From: an uncultured Lachnospiraceae bacterium
GTDB taxonomy: Bacteria > Bacillota > Clostridia > Lachnospirales > Lachnospiraceae
Reading direction: 5' to 3'
Length of the DNA: 64,000 nt
Assembly (NCBI GenBank): GCA_947625015.1
Contig: CANQMR010000005.1
Coordinates: 62,001 to 126,000, forward strand
Made by a program: the position numbers and the translations under genes. This document shows positions 28,649 to 39,055 of the stretch, one piece after another (positions within the stretch are counted from its first letter, which is position 1; every line of letters starts with the position of its first letter). Below the pieces are notes generated by a model. That model did not search any database. It saw nothing but the letters and a program-made list of their open reading frames with translations, and was not told where the DNA came from.

Positions 28649-30180
28649 CCCTCCTCACCCCCTAAGGAAAATCCCGGCATACGGTAGGATAACGCCTCTA
28701 ATATATGGCCGCTATGTACCCTTTCGCTTCCCTCTAAATCCGCAATAGTTCTGGAAACCCGCAGGATTCTGGCCGCCCCTCTGGCTGACAGGTCATATTT
28801 TTCAAAAACCTCTTTCCAAAGCCGCTGTTCCTCCGCCCCCAGTCCGCAAATCTCTTCTAAAATATTAGAAGGAATCTTGGAATTAAAGGAAATGCCAAAG
28901 GGCTTTAAGCGGCGCCGCTGCCGCGCTAAGGCTTCCGCCACCCGTTCCCCGATTACCGCAGAGCTTTCCTCCTGCCGTTTCCCATAAAGCTCCCCATACT
29001 GTATCCGTTTTACGGAAATGTTCATATCAATCCGGTCTAACAACGGCGCAGAAAGCTTCTTTAAATACCGCTCCCGTTCCGGTCTGGTGCAGCGGCACCT
29101 CTCCTTATCCGGATAATACCCGCAGGGACAGGGATTCATCGCCGCGACTAACATAAACTCACAGGGATAAACATAGCTGCCATGCAGTCTGGAAATGGTA
29201 ATGCTGCCATTCTCCAAAGGCTGGCGCAGCATCTCGATTACATTTTTGGGAAACTCTAAAAATTCGTCTAAAAATAAGACGCCATGATGGGCAAGGCTAA
29301 TCTCTCCGGGCTTTGGCACCCTCCCGCCGCCGATTAACGCCTGGCTTGTCACCGAGTGATGCGGCATACGAAACGGACGCTCCGTAATCAGGGCGGAATC
29401 CGCCTCTAACAGACCGCTTACACTGTAGATTTTGGTTAATTCAATGCTCTCCTCATAGGAAAGGCGGGGCATAATCGTGGGAATCCGCTTGGCAATCATG
29501 GATTTGCCGGCTCCCGGCGGTCCCATAAATAAAATGTTGTGCATACCGGCCACCGCAATCTCGACGGCCCGCTTTAACAACATCTGTCCCCTGACCTCTG
29601 AGAAATCAACAGAAAAATTCTTCTTCTCCCCAAACTCCGGCTGGATACAGGGTACTTCCTCGATCCGTTTGCTGTCGTTTAGATGATCTACCACCTGTTT
29701 CAGATTCTCCGCCCCGTAAATGCGCATACCCGGAATTACCGCCGCTTCCCGGCGGTTCCCGTAGGGCAGAATAATTCCCGCAAAACCGTTCCTTCTTGCA
29801 TAATCGGCAATGGGAAGAATCCCCTTTACCGGACGGAGCTGTCCGTTCAAAGACAGTTCCCCGATAATCAGCAGGCCTTCTAAACATTCCGCCGGAATAT
29901 AGCCATAGGCCGCTAACAGGGCAATGCTGATTGGCAGATCAAAGACTGCCCCCTCCTTGCGGACATCCGCCGGGGACAAATTGACTGTAATCTTCTTGGG
30001 CGGCAGTATATAGCCTGAATTGCGCAGCGCCGTTCTTACCCTGTCGCCCGCTTCCCGTACTTCAGACGCTAAAACTCCCACCATGTTAAATACCGGCAGC
30101 CCATCACTGACATCAGCCTCTACGGTAATGAGCCTGCCTTCCACACCATGCAGTGTGCCACTTAAAACTTTACTATACAT
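28645..30180 (-). CDS. comM: ComM/YifB family AAA+ Mg-chelatase-like protein
   Basis: Hexameric AAA+ helicase-type protein; in naturally competent bacteria ComM drives branch migration of integrated single-stranded DNA. It has the N-terminal ChlI/lon-like domain, Walker A GPPGAGKSM near residue 219, Walker B-type VLFLDEFLEF, and the zinc-like cluster region NPCPCGYYPDKERCRCT. Start at ATG 30180 (MYSKVLSG) behind TAGGAG; 11 upstream in-frame codons are not needed. 511 residues. It forms an operon with dprA. Confidence 0.94.
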   Translation of the reverse strand: MYSKVLSGTLHGVEGRLITVEADVSDGLPVFNMVGVLASEVREAGDRVRTALRNSGYILPPKKITVNLSPADVRKEGAVFDLPISIALLAAYGYIPAECLEGLLIIGELSLNGQLRPVKGILPIADYARRNGFAGIILPYGNRREAAVIPGMRIYGAENLKQVVDHLNDSKRIEEVPCIQPEFGEKKNFSVDFSEVRGQMLLKRAVEIAVAGMHNILFMGPPGAGKSMIAKRIPTIMPRLSYEESIELTKIYSVSGLLEADSALITERPFRMPHHSVTSQALIGGGRVPKPGEISLAHHGVLFLDEFLEFPKNVIEMLRQPLENGSITISRLHGSYVYPCEFMLVAAMNPCPCGYYPDKERCRCTRPERERYLKKLSAPLLDRIDMNISVKRIQYGELYGKRQEESSAVIGERVAEALARQRRRLKPFGISFNSKIPSNILEEICGLGAEEQRLWKEVFEKYDLSARGAARILRVSRTIADLEGSERVHSGHILEALSYRMPGFSLGGEEG

Positions 30181-30217
30181 GAGAACTCCTATTCCATCCC
30201 CATGCGCGAACAAGTAT

Positions 30218-30246
30218 ATTATACTATATGATTAAATAGATTGCAA
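30218..30246 (-). promoter_or_regulatory. Sigma-A promoter of comM-dprA
   Basis: Minus strand TTGCAA and TATAAT separated by exactly 17 bases, 38 bases before the comM start. This is the boundary between core chromosome and the accessory region. Confidence 0.75.
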
Positions 30247-30359
30247 GAGAAATATTAAAAAGTTTAATGGTTTTCACATAAGAAAAGGTATCCTCCATCT
30301 GAACAGGGTTCAACATTCCGAAAATCAGCGTAAGCAGTTTACAGTTACTCAATTAACAT

Positions 30360-31286
30360 TTATAATCCGGACAAAGTTCTCATAACCAGATCGACATCTT
30401 TGTTTTCAAGTTCCTGAATGATATGCAAGTATACCTTCTGCGTCGTCGTCATGCTTGCATGCCCCAATCTGCGAGCAACACTTGCGATTGACACGCCTGC
30501 GAACAGCAGCAGAGACGCATGTGTGTGGCGAAGTCCATGAATGGAAATCTCTGAAATCCCACACGACTTACAATGCCTTATCAGTACATCATTCACTGTG
30601 GAATTATAAATCTTGGTATCCCCCACAAAAATCGGTTCATCTTCCGGCAGCCCTTTAATCAGTTCCGAAAACTTAACCACAATCTGCCAGTCGATCTGTA
30701 TTTTCCTTACCGAAGACTTGTTCTTGGTAGGCAGGAATCCGCCATCACCCTTGTAATCCCATGTTTTTCCAACTGACAGTGTCTGCCTGGCAAAATCAAA
30801 ATCCCCCGGAGTAATTGCAAGCGCCTCGGAAAACCTCATCCCTGTTTTGGCGACCAGCAAAATAAACCAGTCCCAACTTACCTCCTCCTTTAAATCCAAA
30901 TCCGCTATCAATGTATGGAGTTCAAATTGGTTCAGATATTTAGTTTTTTTCGCTCTCGGCTGTTTCCCCTTAATGATCGCTTTTCTGGTAGGATCGCGCT
31001 CAATCAAGCCTTCATCGACAGCATCCAGTATCGCTCCTTTCAGCTGATGGTGGAAATCCAATGTTGTCTGTCTTTCGTGTTCTTTCGCATAATCATTCAA
31101 AAGCTGCTGATAAACCGTTCGCGTCAATTCAGCAACTTTCAGTTCCGGCGCAAGCCTCTCAATCCATTTTTGTGTCATCAGATACTTAGACAGCGTTGCT
31201 TCCCTGACTGCTCCTTTCTTATACACATCTACCCACTGTTGATAATACTCATAAAAACATGTCCCTTTGTCTATATCATTTAGCAT
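30360..31286 (-). CDS. Tyrosine recombinase/integrase associated with type I restriction locus
   Basis: Phage-type site-specific recombinase of 308 residues. The catalytic set is present: Arg in KTGMRFSEAL, HGLRHTH, LGHASMTT and the nucleophile in KVYLHI. A SAM-like core-binding domain fills residues 10-95; there is no arm-binding AP2 domain, as expected for invertase-like enzymes beside hsdS genes. It lies 80 bases after the hsdR remnant on the same strand. It could instead be the integrase of an element ending near comM. Confidence 0.85.
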   Translation of the reverse strand: MLNDIDKGTCFYEYYQQWVDVYKKGAVREATLSKYLMTQKWIERLAPELKVAELTRTVYQQLLNDYAKEHERQTTLDFHHQLKGAILDAVDEGLIERDPTRKAIIKGKQPRAKKTKYLNQFELHTLIADLDLKEEVSWDWFILLVAKTGMRFSEALAITPGDFDFARQTLSVGKTWDYKGDGGFLPTKNKSSVRKIQIDWQIVVKFSELIKGLPEDEPIFVGDTKIYNSTVNDVLIRHCKSCGISEISIHGLRHTHASLLLFAGVSIASVARRLGHASMTTTQKVYLHIIQELENKDVDLVMRTLSGL

Positions 31287-31366
31287 AAGTTACCTCCGTT
31301 TCTTTTTGAAATTACTTACGCTGATATAAACAATAATGACGAATAAATACGTCTTCTGCAAGCCAC

Positions 31367-33157
31367 CTACCGTTCAAGGAGCGGCTTAATCTCCACCTCT
31401 AAGGTTTTTCTTAATTCTGCCATCATCTGTGCATAATATTTAAATTTAGGCAGAGCCTTTTCCTGTGCGGCTTTGTAGCTTGTAAAATCGATTGTCGCTT
31501 TAATAGCGCTTTCATTCGGTATCTCGCCATTCCTGTAATGTGTCGCCGCATACATCACATCATCCTTTGAGGCATACCATGTAATACAGAAATCCGTAAT
31601 CACACGATCAATGCAGTCCCGCTTCATATTTTCCACGATATTAAGAATGGACTGCCCTCTGTATTTATCTTCGTCCTCTTCAATTTCGTTAATCAGATTC
31701 GTCATAATTTCCGCAATTTTCGGATTATTTTTCCGCAGTTCTTCCACGTACTGCTTCACCTCATCCAGCTTCTTTTGCCTTTCTTCCGGCGTGATTTCTC
31801 CTTCCTCGCTGTCCGGTGTGACAATATGCTGAATCAGGCTGATAATATACTCATAATCAATCTTCGTGCTGCTGTACGCCATCAGCTCATAATCCGGATC
31901 TATAACCGGTTCATCACCATCGTCACCATTACCACCATCATCACCCGGCTTTAATTCCTCTACCACATTCAGATAATGTCCCGCATAATCGTCATACTCC
32001 TCCTGTGTAATTCCGTATCCAGAGAGCATACTGTCGTCATAGTTGGTAAATGACCGAAGCTGCGCAAATAATCTGTCAAAACTCTGAAACATTTTGGCAA
32101 ATACTTCTTTTTCTTTACGCGAAAGTCCCGGAACATCTGAGGGCGTCTCTGCTGCAACCCGAAGCGCGGCCAGTGATTTTCGGAACGCCGGTTCAATCTC
32201 CTCCCATTCCGCCAGCAGAGCCTCTTTGGTTCCTCCCGCAGAATATAATTTAACCGCTTCGTCCACACTTTCCTTAAACAGCTTCGGCGCCTGAAATGTG
32301 ACAATTTGCCCGTAAGTTTTACTTTTGTCAAAAATACGGTTTGTCCTCGAAAAAGCCTGAATCAGATCATGCGGCCCCATCGGCTGCCTGTCTATAAAAA
32401 TCGTTGACATACACGGGGCGTCAAACCCTGTCAGCAGACGATCCACAACAATGACAAGATCGAGCTGCTCACTCCTGCTTTGGTACTTCGGTTCCTTTCT
32501 GGCAAGTCTTTTATTCAGGTTCGCATTATATCCCTGAATCTGGGAAAGCTCATACTTTGTACCAAACATCCCGTTATAGTCATCCAGTGATTTTTGCATT
32601 TTCTGCTGGTTTACCTGCGAACCTTCTGCATTTTCCGCTATGGAATAAGTGATTGCAAATTTAGGGAAATCCGGCAGCACCTGCTTTACCTTATCGCTGA
32701 TTTCAAGCGACGTCTCCCCGTTTTTCACCCTCGTCAGCAGTTCATAATATTTCTGTGCCAGCGGAATGGAGCTAGTAGTGAGCAATCCTTCATAAGTCTT
32801 TCCTTTTCCGTTTTGAAATCCCAGCTTATGATAGGACTTGTTTAAAATGATGTCCAATACCTGTAGCATATGCGTTTCATTGTCATATGCGCTGCTGTCC
32901 GTCTCGTCGGTAATGTTCTTAGGTCCGTCATGCTCCACCTGAAATCCCAGAACCGCCTCATCATGAATCGCATTTTGTATGGTATATTTGTGGAGGCACC
33001 CGCCATACAGTTCTTCCGTAGTCCGCGGCAAATCGCCCATCTGCGGATATGGATTCTCCGCAAACCGCGGCGTCCCGGTAAAACCAAACCACAAAGACCT
33101 TCCAAAGAACCGTTCCAGCTCGCGTTTCGTTCCCGGCGTCACCGCCCTATGACATTC
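31367..33157 (-). pseudogene. hsdR: Type I restriction endonuclease HsdR, C-terminal fragment
   Basis: About 597 residues of the motor and C-terminal helical parts of HsdR. It begins exactly inside the helicase DECH motif (ECHRAVTP remains, the D is lost) and then has GFTGTPRF, the helicase motif VI QAFSRTNRIFD, and the C-terminal region. The nuclease domain and Walker A are missing. The open frame runs on to an ATG at 33229, but those ~24 codons are element-end sequence without HsdR likeness. The 5' part is not in this window. It cannot cut DNA in this state. Confidence 0.88.
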
Positions 33158-33201
33158 TGCTCGTGTCAAGTAAGAAACAAAAAAAATTAATTTTTTTATC
33201 A

Positions 33202-33229
33202 ATGGGGAACCTTTAGCAAGATTCCCCAT
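33202..33229 (-). terminator. Hairpin at the left end of the serine-recombinase element
   Basis: Perfect 8-base arms ATGGGGAA/TTCCCCAT around a 12-base loop, about 45 bases from the cut in hsdR. A T-rich stretch follows only after ~15 bases on the minus strand, so it may be a weak terminator for the recombinase genes or part of a recombination site. Confidence 0.45.
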
Positions 33230-33278
33230 GTTACTTCTTTATATTTTTGTTTTCTCGCTATTACTACTGATTATACCA

Positions 33279-34802
33279 TCATCCAGCCTGAAAGTCATCA
33301 AAGTTCCATCTGATTTCAATATGCTCATTATCATACACCAACACATAATCAATGAGATATCTGATTACTTCTTCATCAAACTCATCCAACTTACTAAGCT
33401 TTGTTAGCTGTTCCTGCTTTGCATCAAGAAAGAGATCCTTTTGCATATCAAGTGTTTCCTGCTTCTCTGTAATCAGACTTTCTATCTCTGCGATTTTCTG
33501 CTTAACTTCGGCAGTCTTTTTTGCCATCTGATCACGAGTGATATTTGCCTTTGTATAATCATCGTATATCTCAAACTTGAGCTTTGCATAGTGCGCCTTT
33601 GACTTTTTAAGTGATTCGATTTCCCTCTCAAGATTATCTGGACAATTACCACTATTAGTTTTTAACTCAAATTCATGCAACTGAGACAGTGCCATATTTC
33701 TAGCAATGTCCAGAAGTGCCGCCTCAAGTTCTTTACCTCTAATACGTGACACATGACCGTTATGGCATCTGTATGAGGATTTATTTCCGTATTTGCAAAG
33801 TCCCTTACCACATATTCCACAACGAATATATGATTTACGCCACTTTCCATTTGGTTTTCTCTTAGTCACTTCTCGTCTTGCTATAATCTTGTGAGCAAGC
33901 TTGAAGTCTTCCACAGAAACTAATGGTTCATGACAGTTTTCAACAATTATCCAGTCCTCTTTATCTCTCTGCACAACCTGATGACCAGTATCAATATTAT
34001 CAGCCGTCTTGTTATTGATTACAGAACCAATATAGACTTCATTATATAAAATCTCCATTACTGTACTGGCACTCCACATGTGCTCACCAATATCCCTGTC
34101 GTAACATCTCTTAACTCCAATCTTTTGGTAATACTCAAATATGCTATCATATCCATTATTATTCAGATAATTGGCAATCTCGGTGTATTTCATGCCTTTA
34201 ATAGCCAGTTCAAATATCTGCTGGACAACAGGTGCTGTTACGGGGTCAGGAACTAACATATGCTTATCATCTTCACTTTTCTGGTATCCAAAAGGAGCAA
34301 ATGCAGCAATGTACTTTCCCTGCTTAGCCAACACTGCCTTAGCAGCTCTTACTTTTTTTGATGCATCCTTACAATACAATGCATTCACAAGATTTTTCAG
34401 TGCAACACTCATACCTCCGGTTGAACCAAAGCTGTTTGCAGAATCGTAATTATCATTCACACTGATATATCTTACCTGAAGAACCGGAAATATACATTCC
34501 ATATAGTTACCGACTTCAAGATAATCTCGTCCGAGTCTGCTGTAGTCCTTCGTCACAATAACCTGAATCTTACCAGCCTTTACCAGATCCATCATTTTTA
34601 CAAAATTAGGTCTGCTAAAGTCTGCTCCGGAATATCCATCATCTGAAAATTCCATTATGTTGCAGTCCTTTAGTTCAGGCAGTTTCTGGATATGATCAAG
34701 CATTAACTTTCGCTGATGGGAAATACTGTTACTTTCCTCATGAGCAGCTAAGTTGTCATCTTCATCTGATAATCTCATATAAAGAGCTATCGTCTTATCC
34801 AT
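33279..34802 (-). CDS. Large serine recombinase (third of three)
   Basis: Resolvase/invertase-type large recombinase of 507 residues. The catalytic serine lies in ALYMRLSDED near residue 12, with SRLGRDYLEVGNY following; a recombinase domain and a zinc ribbon (CGICGKGLCKYG, then a CxxxH-type pair) are present, then a coiled coil. It overlaps the preceding recombinase by eight bases. It is the gene nearest the cut hsdR and so nearest the element end. Confidence 0.92.
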   Translation of the reverse strand: MDKTIALYMRLSDEDDNLAAHEESNSISHQRKLMLDHIQKLPELKDCNIMEFSDDGYSGADFSRPNFVKMMDLVKAGKIQVIVTKDYSRLGRDYLEVGNYMECIFPVLQVRYISVNDNYDSANSFGSTGGMSVALKNLVNALYCKDASKKVRAAKAVLAKQGKYIAAFAPFGYQKSEDDKHMLVPDPVTAPVVQQIFELAIKGMKYTEIANYLNNNGYDSIFEYYQKIGVKRCYDRDIGEHMWSASTVMEILYNEVYIGSVINNKTADNIDTGHQVVQRDKEDWIIVENCHEPLVSVEDFKLAHKIIARREVTKRKPNGKWRKSYIRCGICGKGLCKYGNKSSYRCHNGHVSRIRGKELEAALLDIARNMALSQLHEFELKTNSGNCPDNLEREIESLKKSKAHYAKLKFEIYDDYTKANITRDQMAKKTAEVKQKIAEIESLITEKQETLDMQKDLFLDAKQEQLTKLSKLDEFDEEVIRYLIDYVLVYDNEHIEIRWNFDDFQAG

Positions 34803-36516
34803 TGCTGCTCACCTCTCTTTCTTCTGCCACCTCAAGCAGTTCCTTAAGGAAATCATCATACAGAAGCTTTACTTCTATATTATTATCAGTAAATATAATT
34901 TCTGATACAAACGCTTCCACAAGTTCCCTTGTAAGTTTCCTCTTTGACAAATACTTATTAACGGTTTCTTCCCAGCCTTCATCAATGTGAAAATCTTTCT
35001 CATAGAGACTTCTGCGGTAAAGCAGCTCAGTGATTTGAGCCTCAATCTCATTTACTCTGCTTTCATACTCTTTCTGATACTGGCATAACTCTTCCGCCGT
35101 TATAAGCTGTTCCCTGTAATCTTCATACAAGCCGCTTTTGTTAGCAGTAATTCTTCTAACATCATTCTGAAGCTTTGCTATCTGTTTTGTATAAATGTCA
35201 TATTGCAGGACATTCTCTTTTCTACTGTTCATTTTCTGAACAAATTTTGTTTTTTCAATACACAGATTCATGTGCTGGCGGATAACGGAAAATACGCTGT
35301 CCATAACCTCATTGTATTCATAAGAAGATTTATTCCCGCACAATGCTGCTAATTTCCTACGCTTACTGCACTTATATATGAACTTGTCCGAATGAGTATG
35401 ATGTCTGGTAACCAAAACACTTCCTCCACAACAGGCGCATTTTGTTTTATATACCAGAATATTATCTGGCTTCTTGGGAGCATCAGGGTTAGGTTTTGAT
35501 GCTTCCAAATGCTTGTTCTTGATAAGTTCCATTCTTTCCTGAACTCTATAGAAAGTATCTTTATCAATGATAGGTTCATGAGCATTTTCTACTCGCTGCC
35601 ACTTGGACTTATCTGTTTTTTTATTCTTTCTTCCCGTATCAAGAGCCTTCCTCTGCTTTCCATGAACAATATTGCCAATATAGTATTCTCCCTGAAGTAT
35701 CTCTTTTACGTGTGAATAGTGCCATTCCCTTGCTTTTTCGGCAAACTCAGTTTTTCCGGCTTTGTAAAATCTGTATTTCGGTGGCGAAAGGATTCCTTCG
35801 CTTTGCAGAGTTTTTGCAATACCAGCATACCCTTTCCCATCCAGAAACATATTGAAAATCCTGACTACATTGTCAGATACTTCTTCATCAATCAAAAGCT
35901 TTCTTGAACCATCTGTAGCTCTGTAATACCCATATGGTGGCGTTCCTTCGCTGAAGCCGCCCTGTGCCCAAATACTATGCTTACCAGTTTCTACTTTCTT
36001 TGAAAGGTCTTTGGAATAATATTCGTTCACAATATTCTTAAGCGGTACAGATAAATCAGTTCCCGGTCTTGCTGTATCAAAATCATCTGTGATAGCAATA
36101 TATCTCACATCAAGAAAAGGAAATACTCTCTCAATGTAGTTACCTGCTTCCACATAATTTCTTCCAAGCCTGCTAAGGTCACGGGTAATAACAGTATTGA
36201 TTTTGCCGGCTCGAATATCCTGAATCATTCGGTCAAATTCCGGTCTTTCAAAAGTTGTTCCTGTAACAGATATATCAGCATACACACAAACTTCTACCAT
36301 ATCATCCTGCCCATTAATAAACTCTCTGATATATGCAATCTGTGTATCTACAGTATCTCTTTCCTTATTCGCCTCTGATTCGAATGAAAGTCTCGCATAG
36401 ATTCCAACCTGATATGGTTTTGCCTCCTTATCAAGGCTTAAAACTGCTTTTGTTGTCAGATTGTCAGTTGGCTTTGCAACTGCAATCGGCGTATTTTTTC
36501 TACTCTTTCTTGCCAT
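34795..36516 (-). CDS. Large serine recombinase (second of three)
   Basis: 573-residue serine recombinase. Catalytic motif GIYARLSFES near residue 42, RDLSRLGRNYVEAGNYIE, recombinase domain, zinc ribbon with CACCGGSVLV and CSKRRKLAALC, then a coiled coil. The N-terminus has ~35 extra residues rich in Lys and Thr. Start with AGGAGG ahead, directly after the first recombinase. Confidence 0.92.
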   Translation of the reverse strand: MARKSRKNTPIAVAKPTDNLTTKAVLSLDKEAKPYQVGIYARLSFESEANKERDTVDTQIAYIREFINGQDDMVEVCVYADISVTGTTFERPEFDRMIQDIRAGKINTVITRDLSRLGRNYVEAGNYIERVFPFLDVRYIAITDDFDTARPGTDLSVPLKNIVNEYYSKDLSKKVETGKHSIWAQGGFSEGTPPYGYYRATDGSRKLLIDEEVSDNVVRIFNMFLDGKGYAGIAKTLQSEGILSPPKYRFYKAGKTEFAEKAREWHYSHVKEILQGEYYIGNIVHGKQRKALDTGRKNKKTDKSKWQRVENAHEPIIDKDTFYRVQERMELIKNKHLEASKPNPDAPKKPDNILVYKTKCACCGGSVLVTRHHTHSDKFIYKCSKRRKLAALCGNKSSYEYNEVMDSVFSVIRQHMNLCIEKTKFVQKMNSRKENVLQYDIYTKQIAKLQNDVRRITANKSGLYEDYREQLITAEELCQYQKEYESRVNEIEAQITELLYRRSLYEKDFHIDEGWEETVNKYLSKRKLTRELVEAFVSEIIFTDNNIEVKLLYDDFLKELLEVAEEREVSSNG

Positions 36517-36517
36517 A

Positions 36518-38215
36518 CTACACAGCCTCCTTTAATCTGATATTCAGTTTTCCCGTACTGTCCACTTCAACAAAATGTCCCTGACTTTCTATTACATCAA
36601 GACATTCCTTGTAGCAGTCATCAAAGTCAAACACTACATCAATGTGATTCTTATCAAATACCTTTATTTCACGGATAAGAGATACAACCACTTCCCTCGT
36701 GAGTTTCTCAATGTTTTTATGTTCCGTAAAATAATCAAGCCATACAAAACCTTTGCTCTTACGATTCAACACATCATCCATTTCCAATTCAATCTGATGA
36801 ATAGCAATCTCAGCATTCTTTTTCCTCTGCTCATATGCCGCATGAAGTTCCTTGTAATCTTCCTTTGAAATAATACCATCCTTCATATCCTCATAAAGCA
36901 TTCCTCTGAGATCTGCACATCTGTCTACTTCTGCCTGTTTCTTTTCACGCCTTTCCTCAAGCTTTTTCATATCCAGCTGCTGAAATGGCACGTTGCCGAT
37001 AAAAGAAAGAATTCTTTTAAGGTCAATAATGTTATCAATGTGTGTCTGCAAAATCTCCAGCACCACTTCTTCCAACTTATCCGTGGAAATTCTGTGAGAG
37101 CTACACTGCTTTGAATCCTTATGGGTAGCACACAGATAATAGGCATAAGTTTTTCCGCCGACTTTTGATGTTTTTCTTACCATAGGCACACCACAATCTC
37201 CGCAAGTCACAATACCAGACAAAGGATAAACCTCTTCTCTGTCAGGCGATGTCCTTGTATCCATAGCAAGTAATCTCTGTACCACCTCAAAATCTCTGTC
37301 AGTGATAATCGGTTCATGGTTCTTTTCAATCCTTACCCACTCGCACTCCTCTTTGATTATGGTCTTTTTGACCTTGTGGTTTGGTGTGGTCTGTTTTCCT
37401 TGTACGAGATTTCCTATATAAATCTCATTTGTCAGGATTCTTCTTACCATAACTGAAGTCCATTCAGACTTTTCCTTTGTCTTAAAGCAGGTCTGATAAT
37501 TACTTCCCGTACTTGCCTTATACTCAGCCGGTGGCAGTATTCCCAAAGAATTAAGTTCAGATGCAATAGCATCCTGACTTTTTCCATGCAGCTTCATTCT
37601 GAAAATATCTTTTACAACATTCGCTGCATACACATCAATTTCTAATTTGTGCTTGTCTTTTTCATTCTTTTTGTATCCATACGCAACAAATGCAGTGATT
37701 ACATCCCCTTGCTTTCTCTTAATCTCCAGATGAGAACGAATTTTAATAGAAATATCTCTACAGTAAGCATCGTTTATAAGGTTCTTAAATGGGATAATAA
37801 TTTCATCTGACTGTGATTTTGCTTCACCAGAATCAATGCCATCGTTAATCGCTATAAATCTTACTCCCATCGCTGGAAATAATCGCTCTATATACATACC
37901 TGAATCGATATACTCTCTACCAAATCGGCTCAGGTCCTTTGTAACAACGCAGTCGATTTTGCCTTTTTTGATGTCTTCCAGCATCATCTGGAATGCCGGA
38001 CGCTCAAAGTTAGAGCCGCTGAAACCATCATCGACATACTCCTGTTCAATCACTATATCGTTTTTGCTCTTAAGGAATTCCCTAATCAGTGATTTCTGAT
38101 TTGCGATACTATTACTCTCTGCTTTTTCATGCGAAGCAACAGCGCCATCTTCTTTCGATAAACGAACATAGATGGCTGCATGATAGATCTTTTTGATCTG
38201 ACTTATTTGACTCAT
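36518..38215 (-). CDS. Large serine recombinase (first of three)
   Basis: 565-residue serine recombinase with AIYVRLSKEDGAV at the N-terminus, KDLSRFGREYIDSGMYIE, zinc ribbon CGDCGVPMVRK and CATHKDSKQC, and a coiled coil. Start at ATG 38215 behind TAGGAGGA. All three recombinases keep the catalytic Tyr-x-Arg-x-Ser and are packed without gaps, so they are made together. The three are clearly divergent from one another and not recent duplicates. Confidence 0.92.
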   Translation of the reverse strand: MSQISQIKKIYHAAIYVRLSKEDGAVASHEKAESNSIANQKSLIREFLKSKNDIVIEQEYVDDGFSGSNFERPAFQMMLEDIKKGKIDCVVTKDLSRFGREYIDSGMYIERLFPAMGVRFIAINDGIDSGEAKSQSDEIIIPFKNLINDAYCRDISIKIRSHLEIKRKQGDVITAFVAYGYKKNEKDKHKLEIDVYAANVVKDIFRMKLHGKSQDAIASELNSLGILPPAEYKASTGSNYQTCFKTKEKSEWTSVMVRRILTNEIYIGNLVQGKQTTPNHKVKKTIIKEECEWVRIEKNHEPIITDRDFEVVQRLLAMDTRTSPDREEVYPLSGIVTCGDCGVPMVRKTSKVGGKTYAYYLCATHKDSKQCSSHRISTDKLEEVVLEILQTHIDNIIDLKRILSFIGNVPFQQLDMKKLEERREKKQAEVDRCADLRGMLYEDMKDGIISKEDYKELHAAYEQRKKNAEIAIHQIELEMDDVLNRKSKGFVWLDYFTEHKNIEKLTREVVVSLIREIKVFDKNHIDVVFDFDDCYKECLDVIESQGHFVEVDSTGKLNIRLKEAV

Positions 38216-38347
38216 ATGCACATCCTCCTATTGTTGTTTAAGTTAGAAGATAACTTTTCAATAAGGTGATATGCACTAATTTAGAATTTTTATACCGAGT
38301 CCATCATAGCACATATCCCTTAAAGATTCCACCACTTCTTTTCATTT

Positions 38348-38596
38348 TTAGACATTTAATAACAGATTCTCAAATGCCTGTTCCATGGAAAGTCCGTTAT
38401 TAGCGAAGCTGACCTTAATCATCATACTGCCTCTTCGTAACAGATAAGGATTTCCAACCTGCTTTAAATATTGAGCTTGTCGCTTTTCTTGTGGCAGATT
38501 TTTATCGATTTTGATTTTTCTGACATCCGTCAGGTCTTCAATATCTACATCGCTAAAATCTGTATCAAGCAATGCTCTGTATTCCTCTGCCGTCAT
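38348..38596 (-). CDS. Small conserved protein, DUF6870-like
   Basis: 82-residue protein (MTAEEYRALLDTDFSDVD..) of a family seen in Firmicutes integrative elements; the family name is from memory of the pattern and function is unknown. It contains a basic QEKRQAQYLKQVGNPYLLR stretch. ATG at 38596 behind GGAGGG. Same strand as the mazF-like gene just upstream and the recombinases downstream. Confidence 0.7.
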   Translation of the reverse strand: MTAEEYRALLDTDFSDVDIEDLTDVRKIKIDKNLPQEKRQAQYLKQVGNPYLLRRGSMMIKVSFANNGLSMEQAFENLLLNV

Positions 38597-38680
38597 AAAG
38601 TCCCTCCAATCTATAAAATAATAAATGCCACCCGGATGAGTGGCTATGTAAAGCCGGGGCAGATGCTCCGGCACTATTCT

Positions 38681-39055
38681 TTATTCGTTATACTTTCCTA
38701 CCATTCCAAGCTGTATCTGCATCCCCAGTGTAATCTTAAGCATCTGAAATGTGCTTACCTTTCCGACCTGACGCATCAAATCTCCATATCTTACACAGCA
38801 TAACTGTTCACACAATGCTATGCTGTGCCTGTCAAGCCCTTCTGCCTGAAAACCATTGATAAATACATGAGTCGGCATATAACGCTTCTTATTTATCTTA
38901 CTGGTAAGAGGAACAGCATGAAGTACCATGCTGTGTTCATTCGCCCGGTTATTGCTGACAATCACTACAGGACGTATGCTGTGCTGAAGATGATCCTCGT
39001 TATCTTCCGGTGGTCCGAAATCAACCATCCAGATATCGCCTCTCTTAATTTCCAT
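38681..39055 (-). CDS. MazF/PemK-family toxin-like protein
   Basis: 124-residue protein with the MazF fold signature: KRGDIWMVDFGPPEDNE, RPVVIVSNNRAN, and AVPLTSKINKKRYMPTHV. Members are ribonucleases that cut mRNA and are paired with an antitoxin. No clear MazE is present; the only candidate is the 45-codon gene that overlaps its start. ATG at 39055 behind GGAAGGAAG. Confidence 0.85.
   Translation of the reverse strand: MEIKRGDIWMVDFGPPEDNEDHLQHSIRPVVIVSNNRANEHSMVLHAVPLTSKINKKRYMPTHVFINGFQAEGLDRHSIALCEQLCCVRYGDLMRQVGKVSTFQMLKITLGMQIQLGMVGKYNE

Noticed and set aside
33158..33229. First ~24 codons of the hsdR frame as a genuine N-terminus
   Set aside because: They show no HsdR likeness, start inside a hairpin and lie in element-end DNA; HsdR normally has several hundred residues before ECHR.
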